Shown: in pieces, positions 39,822-49,730 of the stretch
Numbering within the stretch: the stretch's first letter is position 1
Layout: each line of letters starts with the position of its first letter
Assembly: GCF_049647105.1 (NCBI RefSeq)
Contig: NZ_JBARWZ010000027.1
Coordinates: forward strand, 20,822 to 84,821
Source of the DNA: Actinophytocola sp049647105
GTDB lineage: Bacteria > Actinomycetota > Actinomycetes > Mycobacteriales > Pseudonocardiaceae
Length of the DNA stretch: 64,000 bases
Direction: 5' to 3'
Notes under the pieces: generated by a model
Database searches by the model: none
What the model was told of the DNA's origin: nothing
Seen by the model: only the letters and a program-made list of their open reading frames with translations
Made by a program: the position numbers and the translations under genes

Positions 39822-41474
39822 GTGGCAGCACGCTGGCGTCTTCTCGTAGCGGCGATGGCCGCTGCGGTGGGCATGGGATCGGTCGCGTGTTCGGCCGGTT
39901 CGACCGAAGCGGAGGGGCTGACCGCGGACGGCCTGGTCCCCTTCATCAACATGGGCGACTACGCGCCGGGCGCGTCCCCGCAGCGCAACTTCAACCCGTT
40001 CTCGCCCAACAAGGCGGTCGTCGGGTTCACGTTCGAGACGCTGTACCAGGTGGACGGTTTCAACTGCGCGGAGACGCCGTGGCTCGCCACCGCGTACCAG
40101 TGGGAGGGCACGCGGAAGCTGACCTTCACGCTGCGCGACGGTGTGAAGTGGCACGACGGCAAGCCGTTCACCGCCGACGACGTCGTGTTCACCTACGAGA
40201 TGATCAAGGCGAACCCCGCGCTCGACCTCATGGGGGTCGGCCCGGTCCTCGAGTCGGTCACCGGTCATGGCTCGACCGTCACCATGGAGTTCACCTCACC
40301 CGCGGTGCTGCTGTTCGCCAAGATCGCCAAGGTCGAGATCGTGCCGAAGCACATCTGGGAGAAGGCGGGCGACCCGGTCCGGTTCACCAACGACGACGCG
40401 ATCGGCACCGGCCCGTACCGCGTGAAGACGTTCAACGCCAGGCAGATGGTGCTCGATCGCGACCCTGGTTACTGGCAGGCCGACAAGGTCAAGGTCAAGG
40501 AACTGCGGTTCACGCACTCGCCGGAGGGGCAGGTCGACCAGCTGCGGCTGGAGCGTGGCGAGTACGACATGAACTCCATGTTCGTGCCGGACATCGAGAA
40601 GGTCTACGTCGCGAAGGACCCGGAGCACAACAAGTACTGGTTCTCGCCGGGTGGCGTGATCAGCCTGTACATGAACCTCACCAAGGCCCCGTTCGACGAC
40701 GTGGCGTTCCGCAGGGCGCTGACCTCCGCGTTCGACCGGCAGGGCATCGCCGACAAGGCGCAGTTCGGGTACGTGGAGACCGCGAGCCAGGCCGGGCTCA
40801 TCCTGCCCAACCAGGAGGAGTGGCTGGACGGCGACATCCAGGACGGCGGGAAGATCGCCTACGACGTCGGCAAGGCGAAGAAGGCGCTCGACGACGCCGG
40901 GTACGAGCTGGACGGGGACAACCGCAGGCTGGGCAGGGACGGCAAGCCACTGGAGTTCGAGTTCACGGTCCCGACCGGCTGGAACGACTGGATCCAGGCC
41001 GCGCAGATCGTCAAGGGCGACTTCCGCGAGCTCGGCATCCAGGTCGACGTGGCCACCCCGCAGCAGGCCGCGTACGAGGCCGATCGCGCGGTCGGCAACT
41101 ACGATCTGCTGTTCGGCGTGTACGGCGGGGACTGCAACATCCACAAGGACTTCGCCGACCCGCTCGCGTCCGCGCAGTCGGCCGAGATCGGCAAGCCGGC
41201 GGTGTCGAACTTCTCGCGCTGGCGCGACGACACCACCGACGGCCTGCTGAACACGCTCGCGTCGGCCGATGACGAGCAGTCGCAGAAGGAAGCCGTGCAC
41301 GGGCTACAGCGGGTGATGATGGACGAGGTGCCGAACATCCCGCTGTGGTACGGCGCGAAGTGGTTCCAGTACCGCACGAAGCGCGTGACCGGGTGGCCGA
41401 GCGCCGAGGACCCGTACGGGGTCTCGACCGATGTCCTGCTGATCATCACCCGGCTCCGGCCGCCGGGGTCATGA
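39822..41474 (+). CDS. Family-5 ABC substrate-binding lipoprotein
   Basis: This 550-residue protein is of the peptide/oligosaccharide-binding SBP_bac_5 family. GTG 39822 lies 6 nt after GGAGG. The N-terminus VAARWRLLVAAMAAAVGMGS ends in a lipobox (SVAC). The body has LTFTLRDGVKWHDGKPFTAD, DDVVFTYEMIKANPALDLMG and GTGPYRVKTFNARQMVLDRD, as is standard. Many actinobacterial members bind oligosaccharides rather than peptides; the surrounding glycosidases point that way here. It overlaps the permease gene by 4 bp. Confidence 0.9.
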   Translation: MAARWRLLVAAMAAAVGMGSVACSAGSTEAEGLTADGLVPFINMGDYAPGASPQRNFNPFSPNKAVVGFTFETLYQVDGFNCAETPWLATAYQWEGTRKLTFTLRDGVKWHDGKPFTADDVVFTYEMIKANPALDLMGVGPVLESVTGHGSTVTMEFTSPAVLLFAKIAKVEIVPKHIWEKAGDPVRFTNDDAIGTGPYRVKTFNARQMVLDRDPGYWQADKVKVKELRFTHSPEGQVDQLRLERGEYDMNSMFVPDIEKVYVAKDPEHNKYWFSPGGVISLYMNLTKAPFDDVAFRRALTSAFDRQGIADKAQFGYVETASQAGLILPNQEEWLDGDIQDGGKIAYDVGKAKKALDDAGYELDGDNRRLGRDGKPLEFEFTVPTGWNDWIQAAQIVKGDFRELGIQVDVATPQQAAYEADRAVGNYDLLFGVYGGDCNIHKDFADPLASAQSAEIGKPAVSNFSRWRDDTTDGLLNTLASADDEQSQKEAVHGLQRVMMDEVPNIPLWYGAKWFQYRTKRVTGWPSAEDPYGVSTDVLLIITRLRPPGS

Positions 41475-42460
41475 GGTACTTCCTCCGCCGCACCGCGTTC
41501 TTCGTCATCACCCTGTGGGCGGCGGTGACGGTCAACTTCCTGATCCCCCGGCTCCAGCCGGGGGACCCGGCGGAGGCGATCGTCGGGCAGCTCACCGGGC
41601 AGGGACCGGTCGACCCGGACCAGATCCGCGCGGTGCGGCTGATGCTCGGCGTGCCGGACACGTCGCTGCTGTCGCAGTACTGGGACTATCTCGGCAGCCT
41701 GCTGCGCGGTGACTTCGGCATCAGCTACACGTACTTCCCGTACCCGGTGACGCACATGATCTCCGAGGCACTGCCGTGGACGCTGGTGCTGGTCGGTGTC
41801 ACGCAGATCATCGGGTTCGCCGTCGGCACGGTGCTCGGGGCGTTCGCGGCGTGGCGGCGCAACTCGCGGTTCGACTCGTTCGTGACGCTCGGCTCGCAGT
41901 TCGTCGGGTCGCTGCCGTTCTTCTGGATCGCGCTGCTGTTGCTGTACCTGTTCGCGTTCACCACGAACTGGTTCCCGACCGCGGGCGGCCACTCGGTGGA
42001 CGTCACGCCAACGTGGTCGTGGGCGTTCGTCGGGGACGCCATCTACCACGGCATCCTGCCCGCACTGTCCATTCTGGTCACCGCGCCCGCCGGGTGGATC
42101 ATCGGGATGCGCAACAACATGGTGGCCTCGGTCGGCGAGGACTACACCCGCCTCGCGCGGGCGAAGGGCCTGAAGACGCGGCGGATCGCGCTCGCGTACG
42201 GCGCGCGGGTCGCGGTCCTGCCGAACGTCACCGGGTTCGCGCTCGCGCTGGGCGGCATCCTCGGCGGCACCGTCCTCGTCGAGACGATCTTCGACTACCC
42301 GGGGCTCGGCAGGCTGCTGATGGAGGCGGTCGGCGCAAGGGACTATCCGCTGATGCAGGCGCTGTTCCTGTTCATCACGGTGGGAGTGCTGCTCGCGAAC
42401 CTGCTGGCCGACTTCCTGCTCGGCGTGCTGGACCCGCGCGTGCGGAAGGAGGCGACGTGA
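41471..42460 (+). CDS. DppB-type ABC permease
   Basis: A 329-residue membrane protein with six transmembrane segments. The family N-terminus is MRYFLRRTAFFVITLWAAVT, and the cytoplasmic loop DYTRLARAKGLKTRRIALAY contacts the ATPase. Later comes VETIFDYPGLGRLLMEAVGA. It partners the DppC-type permease at 42457. Starts and stops overlap on both sides (ATGA, GTGA), so the importer is translated as a set. Confidence 0.92.
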   Translation: MRYFLRRTAFFVITLWAAVTVNFLIPRLQPGDPAEAIVGQLTGQGPVDPDQIRAVRLMLGVPDTSLLSQYWDYLGSLLRGDFGISYTYFPYPVTHMISEALPWTLVLVGVTQIIGFAVGTVLGAFAAWRRNSRFDSFVTLGSQFVGSLPFFWIALLLLYLFAFTTNWFPTAGGHSVDVTPTWSWAFVGDAIYHGILPALSILVTAPAGWIIGMRNNMVASVGEDYTRLARAKGLKTRRIALAYGARVAVLPNVTGFALALGGILGGTVLVETIFDYPGLGRLLMEAVGARDYPLMQALFLFITVGVLLANLLADFLLGVLDPRVRKEAT

Positions 42461-43353
42461 GCGGGGCGAACCATTGGGTACGGGTGAGCGGAGCGCTGAC
42501 CAAGCCTTCCCGGGTGCCGCAGTGGCTGCGCATCCTGTGGGCCAACAGGAAGTCCCGTGTGGGCGTGGTGTTGCTGTCGGTGTTCGTGCTGGCCGCGATC
42601 TTCGCGCCACTGCTCGCGCCACACGACCCGGAGTCGACGGAGTTCGCGGCCTCGCTCCCCGTGAGCGGGGACCACTGGCTCGGCACCACGCAGCAGGGCC
42701 AGGACGTGTTCTCGCAGCTGATCCACGGCGCGCGGACCTCGCTTCTGGTCGGCCTCGTGGCCGGCGTGTTCTCGACGATCGTCGCGCTGCTGATCGGCAT
42801 GACCGCCGGTTACCTGCGTGGCTGGGTCGACGAGTTCCTGTCCGGCCTGACGAACCTCGCGCTGGTGATCCCGGTGCTGCCGCTGATGATCACGCTTGCC
42901 GCGTACGCGCCGGTCCGCGGCGTGTGGCTGATCATCTTCGTGATCAGCGTGACCGGCTGGGCGTACGGCGCGAAGATCAAACGCGCGCAGATCATCACGT
43001 TGCGCACCAGGGACTACGTGACTGCCGCGAAGCTCGCGGGCGACGGGCCGCTGCGGATCGTGTTCCGCGAGATCATGCCGAACATGACCTCGCTCGTGGT
43101 GGTCGGCTTCATGGGCGCGGCCACCGCGGCCATCGGCGCGGAGGCGGGCCTTGAGTTCCTCGGCCTCGGCGATCCGACCACGATCAGCTGGGGCACGATG
43201 CTGTACTGGGCCGACAACGGTGGCGCGCTGCTCACCGGCCAGTGGCCGTGGCTGATCGCGCCGGGACTCGCGCTGACGATGCTCGTGACCGCGATGACCC
43301 TCGTCAACTTCGGCGTGGACGCGCTGAGCAACCCGGCGTTGCGGGAGGAGTGA
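42457..43353 (+). CDS. DppC-type ABC permease
   Basis: This 298-residue membrane protein has the OppC/DppC N-terminal segment (LWANRKSRVGVVLLSVFVLA, FAPLLAPHDPE), HWLGTTQQGQDVFSQLIHGA (family motif) and the EAA-like loop RDYVTAAKLAGDGPLRIVFR. It has six transmembrane helices. GTG 42457 overlaps the stop of the DppB gene. A 2-bp gap separates it from the ATPase gene. Confidence 0.92.
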   Translation: MSGANHWVRVSGALTKPSRVPQWLRILWANRKSRVGVVLLSVFVLAAIFAPLLAPHDPESTEFAASLPVSGDHWLGTTQQGQDVFSQLIHGARTSLLVGLVAGVFSTIVALLIGMTAGYLRGWVDEFLSGLTNLALVIPVLPLMITLAAYAPVRGVWLIIFVISVTGWAYGAKIKRAQIITLRTRDYVTAAKLAGDGPLRIVFREIMPNMTSLVVVGFMGAATAAIGAEAGLEFLGLGDPTTISWGTMLYWADNGGALLTGQWPWLIAPGLALTMLVTAMTLVNFGVDALSNPALREE

Positions 43354-43355
43354 CC

Positions 43356-45158
43356 GTGTCCCTGCTGGAGGTCTCGGACCTGTCCGTCACGTACGCGACG
43401 AAGAAGTCCCCGCCGACGCACGCCGTGCGCGGGGTGAGTTTCTCGATGGCGGAAGGGGAGTGCGTCGGCCTCCTCGGCGAGTCCGGCTGCGGGAAGTCCA
43501 CATTGGGCAGTGCGCTGCTGCGGCTGCTCGACCGCCCCGCGGCCATCACGGGCGGCACGATCCGGTTCGACGGCACCGACATCACGACGCTCGACCAGAA
43601 CGCGCTGCGGCCGTTGCGGTGGCGGCAGCTGTCGACCGTGTTCCAGTCGTCGATGAACTCGCTCAACCCGGTGCTGACGGTCGAGGCGCAGTTCAGCGAC
43701 ATGTTCCGCACACACACCTCGCTGACGGACCAGGAGATCCGGGCGCGCACGGCCGAGTTGCTCGAGATGGTGCTGATGGAACCGTCGTACATGCGGTTCC
43801 ACCCGCACGAGCTGTCCGGCGGCATGCGGCAGCGGGTGGCGCTGGCCCTCGCGCTGGCGCTGTCGCCGAAGCTGGTGGTGCTGGACGAGCCGACGACCGG
43901 TCTTGACGTGGTGGTGCAGAAGTCCATCATGGACAGTGTGCGGACGCTGCAGCGGGAGCACGGGTTCGCGGTGTTGCTGATCAGCCACGACCTCGGCACG
44001 GTCATGGAGGTCGCGGACCGGGTGATGGTGATGTACGCGGGGTCCGTCGTGGAGTCGCGTTCCGTCGGCGAGATGCTGCACCCGTACTCACGTGGCCTGC
44101 TCGGCAGCCACGCGGACCCGCGCGCGGAGACGGTCGACGTCACCTACATCCCGGGCCGCCCACCGGATCTGTCGAAGCCCGGCGACGGCTGCCTGTTCGT
44201 CGACCGGTGCCCGGTGGCGCTGCCGGAGTGCGCCACGGAGGCACCGCCGCTGGTCCCGGCAGGCGACGGCCTGGTGGCGTGCCACGCGGCGCCGGAGGCG
44301 AAGGCGGACTTCACGGACTCGACGTTCGTGCGTTCCACCCGCACGCTGACCGAGGCGCCGCCGGTGCTCACGGTGACGGGCGCGCACAGGACCTACACCC
44401 GGCGCCGCACGTCGGTGACCGCTGTCGACGACGTGTCGTTCACGTTGCGGCGCGGGCGGGTCACTGCGCTGGTGGGGCAGAGCGGCAGCGGCAAGTCGAC
44501 GATCGCGAAGCTGATCACGGGCATCGAACGCCCGGACAGCGGGACCGTGATGTTCGGCGACGTGGCGGTGCACCGGCTGCGGGGGCGGGCGCTGCGGCGG
44601 TACCGCAAGGACGTGCAGCTGGTGTTCCAGGACCCGTTCTCGGCGCTGAACCCGGTCCGCACGGTGCGACAGACACTCGTCCGCCCACTGCGCAACCACC
44701 TCGGACTGTCCGAAAAGGAGGCACGGTCGCGGATGGCGCCGTTGATGGACGCCGTGGGACTGTCCCCGGTGTTCCTGGACCGGTACCCGCACCAGCTGTC
44801 CGGCGGGCAGCGCCAGCGCGTGGTGGTGGCGCGGGCACTGGCGCCGGAACCGTCGATCCTGATCGCGGACGAACCGATCTCGATGCTGGACGTGTCCATC
44901 CGCGCGGAGATCATCGAGCTGCTGGACCGCCTCGTGCACGAACGAGACCTGGCAATGCTGTACATCACCCACGACCTGCTGTCGGCGAGGCTGCTCGCGG
45001 ACGAGGTGCTGGTGCTGAACAAGGGCACGGTGGTCGAGGACGGCCCGGCGATCGAGGTGATCCGCAACGCGAAGGCCCCGTACACCAAGCTCCTGCTGGA
45101 CGCGCTGCCGGACCCGGCGCGCTCCGGACGCGCAGCGCCCGGCCCGGCGGCGCCCTGA
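43356..45158 (+). CDS. Fused double ATPase of the oligosaccharide/peptide importer (DppD-DppF type)
   Basis: This 600-residue protein joins two complete ABC ATPases. The first has Walker A LLGESGCGKST, LSGGMRQR and VVLDEPTTGLD, and ends with the oligopeptide C-terminal cysteine motif CLFVDRCPVALPEC. The second has Walker A VGQSGSGKST, LSGGQRQR and LIADEPISMLD. DppD and DppF are usually separate genes; the fusion fixes a one-to-one pair. GTG 43356 is set by the operon context 2 bp after the permease stop. It is the last gene of the importer operon, convergent with the GH13 gene. Confidence 0.93.
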   Translation: MSLLEVSDLSVTYATKKSPPTHAVRGVSFSMAEGECVGLLGESGCGKSTLGSALLRLLDRPAAITGGTIRFDGTDITTLDQNALRPLRWRQLSTVFQSSMNSLNPVLTVEAQFSDMFRTHTSLTDQEIRARTAELLEMVLMEPSYMRFHPHELSGGMRQRVALALALALSPKLVVLDEPTTGLDVVVQKSIMDSVRTLQREHGFAVLLISHDLGTVMEVADRVMVMYAGSVVESRSVGEMLHPYSRGLLGSHADPRAETVDVTYIPGRPPDLSKPGDGCLFVDRCPVALPECATEAPPLVPAGDGLVACHAAPEAKADFTDSTFVRSTRTLTEAPPVLTVTGAHRTYTRRRTSVTAVDDVSFTLRRGRVTALVGQSGSGKSTIAKLITGIERPDSGTVMFGDVAVHRLRGRALRRYRKDVQLVFQDPFSALNPVRTVRQTLVRPLRNHLGLSEKEARSRMAPLMDAVGLSPVFLDRYPHQLSGGQRQRVVVARALAPEPSILIADEPISMLDVSIRAEIIELLDRLVHERDLAMLYITHDLLSARLLADEVLVLNKGTVVEDGPAIEVIRNAKAPYTKLLLDALPDPARSGRAAPGPAAP

Positions 45159-45197
45159 AAGACGCAGGTCAGCCCCCGCCGCGTGCCGCAAGAGCTG

Positions 45198-46733
45198 TCA
45201 GTCGGCGTACACCGCGTAGCTGAAGCCCTCCATCCGCAGCCTGCCGTCGTCCAGATGGGTGCCTCGGCCGAGCACCAGCGTGCCCGGCACCGGGATGTCC
45301 GTCGTGACCGCTTCGAACGCGGGGTTGACCGCGACCGTGAACCTGTCGCCGCGGCGGTAGACGAACGGGTAGCCGGGGTTGATGATCTCCACGGCACCCG
45401 AGGCACCCAGCGCCGGGTTGGCCTTCCGTAACGCGATCAGCTCCCGCACCAGGTTCAGCAGCGAGTCAGGGTCCTGCCGCTCGTCGGCCACGTTCGGCCG
45501 GGTCGGCGACGGGTGCGGCGGCAGGTAGGTCACCTCGGGATCCGCCTTGTCCCACTGCATCGGGGTGCGGGATCCCGCGCGGTTGTAACCCGCGCGGGGG
45601 CCGCCGAGGACGCTGCCCTCGAGGTCCGGCAGCCCCGGCTGGAACTGCATGCCGATCTCGTCGCCGTAGTAGATCGCGGGCAGCGTGGGCCACGTCAGGA
45701 TGAACACCATCGCCGCGCGGGCGTGGTCCGCGGTGCGCGAGCCCGACACCAGCCGGGGGAAGTCGTGGTTCGCCGACGGCAGCACGACGTGCCCGTCGTC
45801 GCCGATCACGCTCGTCGCGGTCGCCCACTCCGCGAGGAAGTCGTACACGCTGCCCTCGCCGGACGCGTCGAAGAAGCACGGCCGCGTCCGGTACGAGTGG
45901 TCGTACACGGCGCCGTTGTGGAACAGCGACCGGTACGCCTGGCTGGTGCCGAAGTGCAGGAAGAAGTCCGCGTGGAACCCGGAGGGCACCGACACCTGCG
46001 GCTGCGCCCACTCGCTGAACAGCGCGGCCTCGGGGTGCGCGTGGTCGAGCCAGTCACGCAGCTCCCGCCACAGCGCGGCCGTCTCCTTCTTGCCTGGATC
46101 GTCCTTCACCAGCGACGACGCCATGTCCACCCGGAAACCGGCGACCCCGGCCCGCAGCCAGTAGTCCATGATGTCGCGTAATGCCTGGCGGTTCTCCCTC
46201 GGCCCCGGCGCGTCGACCGGCAGGCGCCACGGCTCCGCCGCGTCCTTCCGCCCGTACCCGAAGTTCAGCGCGGGCTGCACCGGGAAGAAGTTCGGCAGGT
46301 AGAAACCCTCCCGGCTGCCCGGTGAGGGCTGGAAACCCGCCGCCTGCCGGTCCGCCCAGATGTAGCGGTCGTCGGACGGGTCGTCGGCCGACCGGACGAA
46401 CCACTCGTGCTGGTCGGACGTGTGCCCGGCCACCAGGTCGAGCAGCACCCGGATTCCCTTGCGGGACGCCGAGTCCACGAGCTTCGCCAGGTCGTCGCGG
46501 CTGCCGTAGCGCGGGTCGATCGCGTAGTAGTCGGCGACGTCGTAGCCCGCGTCGCGCATCGGGGAGGCGAAGCAGGGGTTGAGCCAGACCGTGTTCACGC
46601 CCAGCCACGCCAGATAGTCCAGTTTGGACTCGAGGCCGTTCAGATCGCCGATGCCGTCGCCGTTGCTGTCGGCGTAGCTCTGCGGGTAGATCTGGTACAT
46701 CACGGCATCGGGCAGCCAGGCGGGCACGGCCAT
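45198..46733 (-). CDS. GH13 alpha-glucosidase/amylase-family enzyme
   Basis: This 511-residue barrel enzyme has the GH13 regions VMYQIYPQSYADSNGDGIGD, LLDLVAGHTSDQHEWF, GVAGFRVDMASSL (nucleophile Asp), ALFSEWAQPQVSV (Glu acid/base) and LPSANHDFPRL (third Asp). It also has DEIGM in the B-domain end. There is no signal peptide. It hydrolyses alpha-glucosidic or similar bonds of imported sugars. ATG 46733 follows GAGGAGTG and lies 14 bp after the GH39 stop, so both are one operon under the LacI boxes. Confidence 0.88.
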   Translation of the reverse strand: MAVPAWLPDAVMYQIYPQSYADSNGDGIGDLNGLESKLDYLAWLGVNTVWLNPCFASPMRDAGYDVADYYAIDPRYGSRDDLAKLVDSASRKGIRVLLDLVAGHTSDQHEWFVRSADDPSDDRYIWADRQAAGFQPSPGSREGFYLPNFFPVQPALNFGYGRKDAAEPWRLPVDAPGPRENRQALRDIMDYWLRAGVAGFRVDMASSLVKDDPGKKETAALWRELRDWLDHAHPEAALFSEWAQPQVSVPSGFHADFFLHFGTSQAYRSLFHNGAVYDHSYRTRPCFFDASGEGSVYDFLAEWATATSVIGDDGHVVLPSANHDFPRLVSGSRTADHARAAMVFILTWPTLPAIYYGDEIGMQFQPGLPDLEGSVLGGPRAGYNRAGSRTPMQWDKADPEVTYLPPHPSPTRPNVADERQDPDSLLNLVRELIALRKANPALGASGAVEIINPGYPFVYRRGDRFTVAVNPAFEAVTTDIPVPGTLVLGRGTHLDDGRLRMEGFSYAVYAD

Positions 46734-46747
46734 GAACACTCCTCGCT

Positions 46748-48586
46748 TTACTGCCGGGTCAGTCGCAGCGACCGGATCCCGGGCATGGGTAGCTCGACGG
46801 CGACCGAAGCGACACCATCGTCGCCGACCGCCACCTTCGCAAGGTACTCGATCGGGAGCTCGTCGGAGGAGCGCAACGTGGCCCACTCCTCAGCGGTCGG
46901 CCAGTCGCCGCCGTCCATTTCCCGCCACACGCGGCCGATGTTCGCGTGCTCCTCGTCGACGCGCGCCGACTCGACGGCGTACGTGCCTGGCGCGAGACCG
47001 GACACCGTCACCGTCACGGCCCTGGCCAGCTCCGCCGCACCGTCTATCTTGGACTGATCGAGGGTTCCGTTCCACACCAGCACATCCACGCTGTCATCGG
47101 CGCGCGTCGCCAGTGCCTCGACGAGCGACTCGCCGCCGTCGCCTGCGCACGTGGCGGGAATCCGGCCGCCTGCCAGCCGCGACAGCAGGTACAGCGCCCA
47201 GAACCGCGGCTTGCGCAGGTTGCCGACGGTCAGCAGGCCGAACCCGCCGTGCAGCAGCCGGGGCGGCCAGCCCAGTTCCTCGAACTGGTCGGAGCACACC
47301 CAGTACGCGAGGCAGTCGGTGGAGGCGAGCGCGCTCTTCATGCCGTGCAGCACGAACGGCGCGGAGAACACCGAGTCGCTGACGCGGTGGAAGTGCGTCG
47401 GCGTGACGCCCCACTCGGTCCACAGGATCTCCGGCTCCGGCTTGCCGGTCGCCGCCGCGAACGAGCTGGTCAGCGGCCGCATGTCCAGTGGCGCGTTGCC
47501 GTAGGTGTGGGTCGAGACGAAGTCGACCGGCACGTCGTGTTCGCGGCAGTGCTCCAGCAGCGCGCCGACCCAGCCTGCCGCGGCCGAGGACGGGCCGCCG
47601 ACGCGGATGCGCTCGTCGACGGCCTTGATCTCGCGGACGGCGATCTCGTACAGGCGGTGGTAGTCGTCCTGGGTGCCGTTCCAGAACACCTCGAGGTTGG
47701 CCTCGTTCCAGACCTCGAACTCCCAGGTCGCGACCTCGTCGGCGCCGTAGCGCTCGCGCAGGTGGACGGTCAGGGCGCGCACCAGCTCGCCCCAGCGCTC
47801 CCACTCGCGCGGCACGGACACCTGCGCCCGGTACTCGAAGACGGTGTAGTCCGGGTCCTTGGTGAGTTCCCTCGGGATGAAGGACAGCTCGACGACCGGC
47901 TTGAGGCCGGTCGCGAGGAAACGGTCGTAGACCTCGTCGAGTCCGGCGAAGTCGAAGCCGCCGTCCGCGTCGACGGTCACGGTCTCCGGCAGGAACGTGC
48001 CGTGCGCGCGGACGGTGCGCACCCCAAGCTCGTCCTTCATGATCCGCAGCGCCTCGGCGTACTCGGCGGCCACGTCCGACCCGCCCGCGCCGGGCTTGTC
48101 CCAGATCAGGAGCGAGAAGTGCTCGGCGCCGATCATGCGGCGCCACACGTCGGGCAGCGGGGTGGGGGTCGCGGCGGCGTCGACGGCGACGGTGACCGCG
48201 CCGGTGCCACCATCCGGTGCCGCGGTCACGGCGTCGGACAGCGCACCCGCCCCGCTGTCGCTCCAGGTGGCGACCTTGTAGTGGTAGGTGGCACCCGGCT
48301 CGACCATCGTGTCGGCGTAGGGCGGGCAGGGGACCGCGAGCACGTCGCCGCCGAGGTGGTCGAGCGGCGTGAACGGGCCGTCGGCGCTGGTGGCACGGTG
48401 CACGAGGTAGCCGAGCGCGCCGTCGACCGGCTGCCATTCGAGGTGCACGAGCGCGGTGCCGGGCGTCGCCGTGAGCCCGGACGGCGGCGGCAGCTCGCTG
48501 ATGCCGGTCAGCGGCCTGCCGGTGGGTTCGGTGCTGGGCAGACCGATGCGCCGTTCCCAGTCCTGACGTGCGGTCGTGTCGGTCAC
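46748..48586 (-). CDS. GH39-family glycosidase with N-terminal Fn3-like domain
   Basis: A 612-residue protein. The N-terminal fibronectin-III-like segment is LPPPSGLTATPGTALVHLEW. The GH39 barrel follows, with acid/base Glu in WEFEVWNEANLEVFWNGTQD and the nucleophile candidate in ILWTEWGVTPTHFHRV. GH39 contains beta-xylosidases, alpha-L-iduronidases and beta-glucosidases. No signal peptide is seen. GTG 48586 is preferred (AAGGGGG upstream), because the open frame to 48628 would place two LacI boxes inside the gene. It heads the GH39-GH13 operon just downstream of lacI. Confidence 0.82.
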   Translation of the reverse strand: MTDTTARQDWERRIGLPSTEPTGRPLTGISELPPPSGLTATPGTALVHLEWQPVDGALGYLVHRATSADGPFTPLDHLGGDVLAVPCPPYADTMVEPGATYHYKVATWSDSGAGALSDAVTAAPDGGTGAVTVAVDAAATPTPLPDVWRRMIGAEHFSLLIWDKPGAGGSDVAAEYAEALRIMKDELGVRTVRAHGTFLPETVTVDADGGFDFAGLDEVYDRFLATGLKPVVELSFIPRELTKDPDYTVFEYRAQVSVPREWERWGELVRALTVHLRERYGADEVATWEFEVWNEANLEVFWNGTQDDYHRLYEIAVREIKAVDERIRVGGPSSAAAGWVGALLEHCREHDVPVDFVSTHTYGNAPLDMRPLTSSFAAATGKPEPEILWTEWGVTPTHFHRVSDSVFSAPFVLHGMKSALASTDCLAYWVCSDQFEELGWPPRLLHGGFGLLTVGNLRKPRFWALYLLSRLAGGRIPATCAGDGGESLVEALATRADDSVDVLVWNGTLDQSKIDGAAELARAVTVTVSGLAPGTYAVESARVDEEHANIGRVWREMDGGDWPTAEEWATLRSSDELPIEYLAKVAVGDDGVASVAVELPMPGIRSLRLTRQ

Positions 48587-48604
48587 AAGCGGCCCCCTTG
48601 GCGA

Positions 48605-48631
48605 TGTAAGCGCTCCCTGTAAGCGCATACA
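48605..48631. promoter_or_regulatory. Tandem LacI boxes before GH39-GH13 operon
   Basis: TGTAAGCGCTCCC at 48605-48617 followed directly by TGTAAGCGCATACA at 48618-48631. The pair lies between the lacI stop and the GH39 start and matches the boxes at 39694-39720 and 49731-49744. Confidence 0.75.
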
Positions 48632-48671
48632 CTAGGTGGGTCGCGGAACCGTCGCAAGGGAGCCGAGGGGA

Positions 48672-49715
48672 TCAGCGCGGCGCCGGGTCGGGGCAGCCGC
48701 AGCTCGCCCGCCGGGTCTGCGTGACCGGGAGCATCACCGAGCGTGGCTCGCGCTCCGGGTCGGCCAGGCGCTCGACCAGCAGGTCCACCGCGGTCTCGCC
48801 GAGGCGGCGCATCGGCTGGGTCACCGTCGTGAGGCTTGGCCGGACGACCCGGCCGAGCGGGATGCCGTCGAAGCCGGCGACCACCACGTCCTTTGGCACC
48901 CGCACACCCTTGCGCTCCAGCACGTCCAGCGCGCCGACCGCCATCTGGTCGTTCGCGAACACCATCGCCTGCGGCCGGGTGCCCCGCTCCAGCAGCCGGC
49001 GCGCGGCCTCGCGGCCACCGGCCTGGGTGAAGTCACCCCGCGCGTCCGGCTCGGGCGGGACCGGCAGGTCCGCCGCCCGCAACGCCTGCTGGAACCCGGC
49101 GAAGCGAGCCTGTGCGTCGGGGGAGTCGTCGCCGCCGCCGACGAACGCGAGCCTGCGCAGGCCGTGGTCGGCGATCAGATGCGTGGTCAGCGCGAACTCG
49201 CCGTCGAGGTTCGCGACCTCGAGGTGATCGAGGTGGTCGATCTCGCGCGGCCCGGCGATCATCACCACCGGCAGCCGCCGCGACATCAGCTCCAGGTCCT
49301 CGATGGCGACGGTGCGGGCCAGCACCGCGAACCCGTCGACCCGCCCGGCCACCGACGCGACCAGGCTCTCCGGGCCACCGGCCAGCGACGCGGCGATCAG
49401 CAGCGCGTACCCGTGCCGCCGAGCCGCCCGCTCCATGCCGCGGGTGATCTCGTCGGCGTACAGGGTCTGCTCGGCGTCGTCGTCATCGAGGTCGGGGTCC
49501 GCGTAGTCCGGGAAGCACAGGCCCAGCACGCCGGTGCTGCGGGAGGCGAGGCCGCGGGCGTTGCCGCTCGGCACGTAACCCAGCTCGCGCGCCGCCGCCA
49601 GCACCCGGTCGCGCGTCTGCTGGCGGACCGTGTCCGGGTTGCGATACACCCGGGACACGGTCGCGATCGAGACGTTCGCCCGCTCGGCGACGTCGTACAC
49701 CGTCGGTGCCCCCAC
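48672..49715 (-). CDS. LacI-family transcriptional regulator
   Basis: This 347-residue protein has the LacI HTH (TVYDVAERANVSIATVSRVY) followed by the hinge RNPDTVRQQTRDRVLAAARE and LGYVPSGNARGLASRSTG. The periplasmic-binding-like core contains VVMIAGPREIDHLDH, AFVGGGDDSPDAQARFAG, FANDQMAVGALDVLE and a Cys-rich tail. GTG 49715 lies 6 nt after AGGAGG; starting at 49745 would include a LacI box in the coding part. The TGTAAGCGCATTCA box overlaps its own promoter, so it is autoregulated. It controls the glycosidase and importer genes on both sides. Confidence 0.92.
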   Translation of the reverse strand: MGAPTVYDVAERANVSIATVSRVYRNPDTVRQQTRDRVLAAARELGYVPSGNARGLASRSTGVLGLCFPDYADPDLDDDDAEQTLYADEITRGMERAARRHGYALLIAASLAGGPESLVASVAGRVDGFAVLARTVAIEDLELMSRRLPVVMIAGPREIDHLDHLEVANLDGEFALTTHLIADHGLRRLAFVGGGDDSPDAQARFAGFQQALRAADLPVPPEPDARGDFTQAGGREAARRLLERGTRPQAMVFANDQMAVGALDVLERKGVRVPKDVVVAGFDGIPLGRVVRPSLTTVTQPMRRLGETAVDLLVERLADPEREPRSVMLPVTQTRRASCGCPDPAPR

Positions 49716-49730
49716 CAGCGACCTCCTGCA